From a bacterium (GTDB lineage Bacteria; Zixibacteria; MSB-5A5; GN15; FEB-12), in NCBI GenBank assembly GCA_030612965.1, contig JAUWMW010000054.1, positions 1-11,076 of the forward strand: DNA of 11,076 bases, given 5' to 3'. The position numbers and the translations under genes are program-made. Numbering within the stretch: position 1 is the first letter of the stretch; each line of letters begins with the position of its first letter. Shown here in pieces: positions 7,049 through 11,076 of this stretch. The notes under the pieces were generated by a model. That model was given only the letters and a program-made list of their open reading frames with translations. It was not told the DNA's origin and ran no database searches.

Positions 7049-7768
7049 TCAAAGATACATAGCAATGAACTCGTCCGTCTGGACTCTGAGTTCCGTGGCG
7101 TAGATAATGTACTCCTTGATATCGTTCTGATACAACGCCTCCAGCATGTGCAGCACCAGATGCCGCATCATCTCAAGTCTCGGCGTGATCTCGTCCTCTG
7201 CCGCCTCGAGTTCAGTCGGGAGCGGAGCCACAATCAGGTTTTCCATTTTGGCCAGGAGGGTCTCGGTGGAACCAACCAACCCCTTCACGTTGTTGCCGGG
7301 GAGATGCGTTCCCACAATAATATCAAGCGTGATGACCAGCCCCTCGAACTCAGGGAAACTTACCGGCAGCAGGGTAGCAGCGGTCGCCTCGAAGGCGTCA
7401 TGGAGGTCGGGCATGAGTTGGTATACGACGGCACTGTCCCCCTGTTCGCAGGCTTTGGCATACTTAACGACCAGTTTTCCAAGAAGCTGTCGTTGTTCGA
7501 CAAAGCTCCGCCGGCGTACTTCCGACTTCAACTGAGGCTTAAGCTGTTCGATTGCCACAAAAGCGTCGGCGAATTTGGGACCGGCGGCCAGCAGCGCTTC
7601 GTAGTCTTTCTTCGGCCAAGCTTGATGCCAGGCAGGGCCCATGATGTGGTGGAACGTTTCGAAGGAGGCAAACCCGGCGGCGGCGGCACGGTCGGCCGGG
7701 CAGCCTTCCTGGGCTCGCGCACCAGCAGCGATAAGAATGAAGACAACGACGATCACCAATCGTTTCAT
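7049..7768 (-). CDS. Exported all-helical protein of unknown function, probably internally duplicated
   Basis: I do not recognise the family. The 239 residues start with a clear signal peptide (MKRLVIVVVFILIAAGARA, cut before QE). The rest is predicted mostly helical with no membrane segment and no heme CxxCH. The mature part looks like two repeats of roughly 90 residues: IMG (42-44) through DAFEA (124-128), and IVG (151-153) through DEFIA (232-236). Helices, a QGD/QND turn (109-111, 214-216) and spacing match at an offset of 105-109. Two helical-hairpin repeats would make a periplasmic helical bundle that could bind a ligand or a partner. GGGAG lies 8 bases before the ATG. It sits 47 bases after the oxidase stop and 64 before the hydrolase, so co-transcription is likely. 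The gene is well supported by signal peptide and ribosome site; the function is open. Confidence 0.8.
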   Translation of the reverse strand: MKRLVIVVVFILIAAGARAQEGCPADRAAAAGFASFETFHHIMGPAWHQAWPKKDYEALLAAGPKFADAFVAIEQLKPQLKSEVRRRSFVEQRQLLGKLVVKYAKACEQGDSAVVYQLMPDLHDAFEATAATLLPVSFPEFEGLVITLDIIVGTHLPGNNVKGLVGSTETLLAKMENLIVAPLPTELEAAEDEITPRLEMMRHLVLHMLEALYQNDIKEYIIYATELRVQTDEFIAMYL

Positions 7769-7815
7769 GGTGATTTCTCCCAGCTATGCGCAACCGCCGG
7801 TGTGGCGGCTGGTGG

Positions 7816-8973
7816 TTAGATTACGTTCGTTTCCTCAACGACGGCGCCCCGTGCAAACCGGGTGGGGCAGAGTTTCGAGACATTCACCGATGGTTCCTGT
7901 CCGGTCAGAACCTGAGCCGTGACCAAACCGGCGGCGGGCGCATGCATGAAGCCGTGGCCGGAGAACCCGACGACGTGGAACATCCCCGCCACCTTCGGTT
8001 CCCAACCGATGATAGCATGATGGTCGGGCGTCACCTCGTACAGTCCCGCCCACTCGTTGGCCACCTCAGCCTGTTCCAACTGCGGAATACGATGAAGCGC
8101 TTTCTCTAAGATAGCATCCGTGTAGTCGGGATCGATTGAGACATCGAACGACGGTTCCACCGATTTGTCGGCCCAGCCCAGAAGCATACCCCGGGATTCC
8201 TTGTGACAGTACAGTCCGGATTTCACATCGACCACCATCGGAAAAGACGGCTTTACGAAGTCCAGTTCACCGGTAGTGACAATCTGTCGTCGCACCGGCT
8301 GTACGGGTACTTCGGCTTCGACCATTTTCCCGATCACACCGGCTTGTGGCCCGGCGCAGTTTATGACCAGAGGAGAACTGATGCCACCGCGACTGGTTTC
8401 TACACCGCAGACCTTCCCGCCTTCACATTCGATCCCGGTCACCTCGCAGCCGAACTCGAATTCGACACCAAGTCTGCGGGCTCCCTTCGCGTAGCCGGTT
8501 AGGAATTCGTGCGGGTCGCCAAGGCCGTCGCCGGGGCAATAGGAGGCCAATTGGATACCGTCGAGCGACACATGGGGAGCGTATTGGTTAATATCCTCCG
8601 GGTTCAGAAGTTGGACATCAAGCCCCACGGATTTCTGGAGATTGTAGTCGGCGCGAAACCGCTTGACGTCGTCATCGTCCTCGAGCAGGAACATGTACCC
8701 GACGCGGTCGAACAAAGCCTCATGTCCGGTCTCATCCTCAAACCGGGCCATAATTTTCTCTGACAGGATGGACATTTCGATATTCACCTTAGTGGAGAAC
8801 TGGGCCCGGATGCCGCCGGCCGCTTTTGAAGTTGCGCCCGCACCCGATAGAACTTCTTTTTCCAACAGGATGATTTGACCGAACTTCTCGCGAGCCAGGT
8901 AGAAGGCGGTGGCGACACCAATGATACCGCCGCCGATTATAATCGCGTCTGCTTTTTTGCGCATAGTCATCAT
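7816..8973 (-). CDS. FAD-dependent oxidoreductase of the DAO family (sarcosine/glycine oxidase-like)
   Basis: 385 residues, cytosolic. An N-terminal Rossmann motif AIIIGGGIIGVATAFYLA (GGGIIG 14-19) with Glu38 ending the second strand binds the FAD ADP moiety. SKAAGGIRAQF (49-59), VINCAGP (203-209) and the C-terminal YEVTPDHHAIIG (312-323) plus GFSGHGFMHAPAAG (336-349) are DAO-family signatures. Such enzymes oxidise secondary amines or amino acids (sarcosine, glycine, proline and similar) with release of peroxide or transfer to an acceptor. At the position where monomeric sarcosine oxidase has the FAD-linked Cys, this protein has Gly310, so the FAD is probably non-covalent. The substrate is not decidable. 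GAGGAG lies 8 bases before the first ATG; two further ATGs at codons 2 and 4 are spaced less well. First gene of the probable minus-strand trio. Confidence 0.9.
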   Translation of the reverse strand: MMTMRKKADAIIIGGGIIGVATAFYLAREKFGQIILLEKEVLSGAGATSKAAGGIRAQFSTKVNIEMSILSEKIMARFEDETGHEALFDRVGYMFLLEDDDDVKRFRADYNLQKSVGLDVQLLNPEDINQYAPHVSLDGIQLASYCPGDGLGDPHEFLTGYAKGARRLGVEFEFGCEVTGIECEGGKVCGVETSRGGISSPLVINCAGPQAGVIGKMVEAEVPVQPVRRQIVTTGELDFVKPSFPMVVDVKSGLYCHKESRGMLLGWADKSVEPSFDVSIDPDYTDAILEKALHRIPQLEQAEVANEWAGLYEVTPDHHAIIGWEPKVAGMFHVVGFSGHGFMHAPAAGLVTAQVLTGQEPSVNVSKLCPTRFARGAVVEETNVI

Positions 8974-9015
8974 ACCAATAGCTCCTCTTCGTTTGCATCA
9001 GAGAGGATCGGATCA

Positions 9016-9044
9016 AGATTAAGCATCACCCCGCATAATGTCAA
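9016..9044 (-). promoter_or_regulatory. Sigma70-like promoter for the oxidase-led trio
   Basis: Minus strand: perfect TTGACA (complement of 9039-9044), 17-base spacer, weak TAATCT (complement of 9016-9021). The start of transcription would be near 9009, about 35 bases before the ATG. An 8-bp direct repeat CAATTAAG (9047-9054, 9087-9094) and a hairpin GCGGA/TCCGC (9054-9058, 9062-9066) lie just upstream, in the space shared with the divergent ClC gene, and may be regulator sites. Confidence 0.5.
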
Positions 9045-9133
9045 GCCAATTAAGCGGAAGGTCCGCGTCCAGTACTCAAAAACGTGCAATTAAGACTTGG
9101 TGATCGATTTCGAATTGGATAAATTCCGGAGCT

Positions 9134-10885
9134 ATGGCTTCCAGAACACTCGAAAAATTGTCCAATCGGTTCCAGTTTCACGGAACCCATATTCTCATTC
9201 TGCTGGCGGTGTTCGTGGGTTTGGCCACCGCCTTTGGCGCCATGGGCTTCACCTGGCTCATACAGTATTTTAACAGGCTGGCTTTTGGTCTGACCGATCA
9301 AATTCTGACCGAGGCGGTGGGAAGCGGCGGGTACAAGTGGTGGCTCCCACTGATTCCAATGGTCGGTGGGCTGATAGTGGGACCGATCGTCTATAAGTTC
9401 GCCGCTGAAGCTAAGGGGCACGGTGTCCCGGAGGTGATGAACGCCGTGGCCCGTCTGGGTGGAATCATTCGTGCCCGGGTGGCGGTTGCCAAGACGATTG
9501 CTTCAGCTATCTGTATTGGTTCCGGTGGGTCGGCAGGACGCGAGGGGCCGATCGTGCAAATCGGTTCGGCCATCGGGTCCTCGATTGGACAGGTTTTTCA
9601 CATGTCCGGCGATCGGGTCAAGGTGCTGGTCGGCTGTGGCGCGGCCGCCGGTATCTCGGCGGTGTTCAACGCACCGATAGCGGGCGTGATATTCTCACTG
9701 GAGATAATCCTCGGCGACTTTACGATCAAGACTTTTTCTCCCGTGATCATTTCGTCAGTGGTAGCGTCGGTCGTCACGCGCAGCTTCATGGGGGATCACC
9801 CGGCTTTTGAAGTGCCCAGCTACTCGCTGGTGTCGGCGTGGGAGATCCCGTTGTACACTCTTATGGGTATCGCTCTTGGCGGTGCTGGTGTGCTGTTCAC
9901 GCGTACGCTTAGCTGGTTTGAGGACGTTTTCGACAAATTGAAAATCGCCGGTTGGACCAAACCGGCGGTCGGAGGACTCCTCCTTGGAGGGATCGCCGTT
10001 TTCTATCCGCAGGTGCTGGCCGATGGATACGAGACGATTGGTTTGACCCTGCACGGAGATTTGGGTGTATCGCTGCTCCTGATTCTGATCTTCCTGAAAC
10101 TTCTGGCCACATCGTTAACGCTCGGTTCCGGTAACTCGGGGGGCATCTTTGCGCCGTCGCTCTTCATGGGTGCGGTGGCCGGCGGCGCCTTCGGCTTTGG
10201 CGTGAATCACCTTTTCCCCAATGTTACGGCCTCGCCCGGTGCTTACGCTCTGGTCGGGATGGCCGGGATGGTGGCGGCGGCCACGCACGCGCCGATGACA
10301 GCGTTGTTGATTATTTTTGAAATGACCTCCGACTATCGCATCATCCTGCCTTTGATGGTGACGGTGGTCTTCTCGGCGCTGGTGGCCGGCAAGCTATTCG
10401 AGTATTCGGTCTATACTGTTAAACTGGCTCGACGCGGCATCGATATTCGTGGCGGTAAGGACATCAATGTTCTACGCTCGCACCTGGTTTCGGAGATCAT
10501 GGATCGCAAATTCGAGACCTTGCGCACCGCGACGCCACTTCATACGATCTTTCGCAATATTCAACAATCGAGTGAATCGTATTTCATCGTTACTGACCAT
10601 CAGGATCGTCTGCGCGGTGTTCTTTCGTTTCAGGATATCAGGTCGGTGATGAGCGAACATTCTCTGGACTTTCTGGTGATTGCTCAGGACTTGGTTCGTC
10701 CGGGAACGACGGTGCTGTTTGCCGATGACGATCTGGAGAAAGCATACCGCTTGTTCGGTCTGCGAGACCTGCAACTGATTCCGGTGGTAGAGCATTCTGA
10801 TGAGAAGAAGGTGATCGGTGTCCTGCGCCGCGAAGACATGATCAATTACTACAACAAGCAACTAATCGACACGCTACGCCGGTAG
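9134..10885 (+). CDS. ClC-family anion channel/transporter with C-terminal CBS pair
   Basis: 583-residue inner-membrane protein moving chloride or a related anion. The ClC core is at about 15-435, with multiple hydrophobic helices in the two-half topology. Anion-path motifs: GHGVP (95-99, where the standard is GSGIP), GREGP (135-139, gating glutamate Glu137), GNSGGIFAP (333-341, the GxFxP motif) and the conserved Tyr427 (SVYTVKLARRGI). After NAPIAGVIFSLE (179-190), Ile191 occupies the place of the internal proton glutamate (Glu203 of E. coli ClC). CBS domains follow at about 447-505 and 512-573, usually adenine-nucleotide-sensing regulators. GGAG (9128-9131) sits only 2 bases before the ATG, a short spacing, but no better start follows and codon 9 (TTG) has no ribosome site. 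A TTGGTG (9097) / TAAATT (9120) pair would start transcription almost at the ATG; weak evidence. The gene stands alone, divergent from the oxidase trio. Confidence 0.95.
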   Translation: MASRTLEKLSNRFQFHGTHILILLAVFVGLATAFGAMGFTWLIQYFNRLAFGLTDQILTEAVGSGGYKWWLPLIPMVGGLIVGPIVYKFAAEAKGHGVPEVMNAVARLGGIIRARVAVAKTIASAICIGSGGSAGREGPIVQIGSAIGSSIGQVFHMSGDRVKVLVGCGAAAGISAVFNAPIAGVIFSLEIILGDFTIKTFSPVIISSVVASVVTRSFMGDHPAFEVPSYSLVSAWEIPLYTLMGIALGGAGVLFTRTLSWFEDVFDKLKIAGWTKPAVGGLLLGGIAVFYPQVLADGYETIGLTLHGDLGVSLLLILIFLKLLATSLTLGSGNSGGIFAPSLFMGAVAGGAFGFGVNHLFPNVTASPGAYALVGMAGMVAAATHAPMTALLIIFEMTSDYRIILPLMVTVVFSALVAGKLFEYSVYTVKLARRGIDIRGGKDINVLRSHLVSEIMDRKFETLRTATPLHTIFRNIQQSSESYFIVTDHQDRLRGVLSFQDIRSVMSEHSLDFLVIAQDLVRPGTTVLFADDDLEKAYRLFGLRDLQLIPVVEHSDEKKVIGVLRREDMINYYNKQLIDTLRR

Positions 10886-10922
10886 CACGATCAAGCCGTG
10901 TTTCTCGCGCTTCGCACGGCGG
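10886..10922. repeat. Degenerate, inverted copy of the GCGCG-core repeat
   Basis: TTTCTCGCGCTTCGCAC (10901-10917) is the reverse complement of a slightly altered core (GTGCGAAGCGCGAGAAA). The adjoining hairpin place is filled by CACG (10886-10889) / CGTG (10897-10900). An alternative larger hairpin is GCCGTG (10895-10900) / CACGGC (10915-10920). It begins at the base after the ClC stop and may serve as the 3' end hairpin of that transcript, though no clean T-run follows. Confidence 0.5.
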
Positions 10923-10923
10923 C

Positions 10924-10940
10924 AGCATCACGGGGATGCT
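10924..10940. repeat. Hairpin AGCATC/GATGCT
   Basis: AGCATC (10924-10929) pairs with GATGCT (10935-10940) around ACGGG; GGGGA (10932-10936) can alternatively pair with TCCCC (10940-10944). It is followed by a T-rich stretch TCTCTTTATTATT (10958-10970), not immediately adjacent, so terminator function for the ClC gene is possible but weak. Confidence 0.4.
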
Positions 10941-10993
10941 CCCCTACGTCGACGGCTTCTCTTTATTATTGCCGCGAAGGCGGGAATACAACC

Positions 10994-11076
10994 TGTAGGG
11001 CAGGATCCCTGCGATCCTGACGCGCGAAGCGCGAAAAGCAGGCTTGCCTGTCAGGTTCCAAGGAACCTGACCTACA
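10994..11076. repeat. Composite multi-hairpin repeat with inverted ends
   Basis: An 83-base unit bounded by TGTAGGGCAGG (10994-11004) and CCTGACCTACA (11066-11076), inverted copies of each other with one mismatch. Inside are CAGGATC (11001-11007) / GATCCTG (11013-11019); the GCGCGAAGCGCG core with AAAA (11022-11037); CAGGC (11039-11043) / GCCTG (11046-11050) with a TT loop; and TCAGGTTCC (11051-11059) / GGAACCTGA (11062-11070) with an AA loop. The core and TT-loop hairpin are shared with copies A and B on the left of the window. The inverted ends make it look like a complete small element, although the window stops exactly at its edge. Confidence 0.75.

Noticed and set aside
6878..7819. 313-codon plus-strand frame
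   Set aside because: It lies antisense to the exported helical protein and the hydrolase start, both of which have signal peptides and ribosome sites on the minus strand; its own sequence has no recognisable fold.

Overview
The window looks like a chromosomal segment from an uncultured, Gram-negative-type bacterium of the FCB group, possibly candidate phylum Zixibacteria. This assignment is inference. It rests on moderate-to-high GC, several Sec-exported proteins, and a large secreted protease ending in two near-identical dockerin-like repeats (IDIADLVHLVD), a C-terminal style I associate with that group. No rRNA or marker-gene phylogeny is possible here.

Layout, left to right. Positions 1 to about 110 hold the end of an IS3-family insertion sequence running off the left edge: 18 codons of its first ORF plus a candidate terminal region. 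Positions 112-794 contain no credible gene but are packed with short palindromic repeats, including two direct copies of a composite repeat (162-249 and 413-480). Next, on the minus strand, come a secreted subtilisin-like protease (795-3530) and purF (3709-5124), each with its own promoter-like sequence. A plus-strand gene for a GAF protein with a histidine-kinase phosphoacceptor domain but no ATPase domain (5415-6182) diverges from purF. It converges on a minus-strand trio: FAD-dependent amine/amino-acid oxidase (7816-8973), an unrecognised exported helical protein (7049-7768) and an exported alpha/beta hydrolase (6196-6984). The trio has gaps of 47 and 64 bp and no visible internal terminator, so it is probably one transcript. 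Diverging from it is a ClC-type anion transporter with two CBS domains (9134-10885). Positions 10886-11076 return to palindromic repeats of the same family as on the left.

The genes do not form one obvious pathway. PurF is housekeeping (first committed step of purine synthesis). The protease is a secreted or cell-surface degradative enzyme. The oxidase/exported-protein/hydrolase cluster may form a small unit of unknown purpose. The ClC gene stands alone.

The most notable signals are: (i) a modular, multi-hairpin intergenic repeat family with four copies in the window, where one stem changes sequence but stays paired; (ii) a histidine-kinase-like protein lacking a catalytic domain; (iii) an exported helical protein that appears internally duplicated; (iv) a ClC protein that keeps the gating glutamate but has isoleucine at the internal proton-glutamate position. 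I found no CRISPR array, tRNA, rRNA, phage genes or recognisable defence system.
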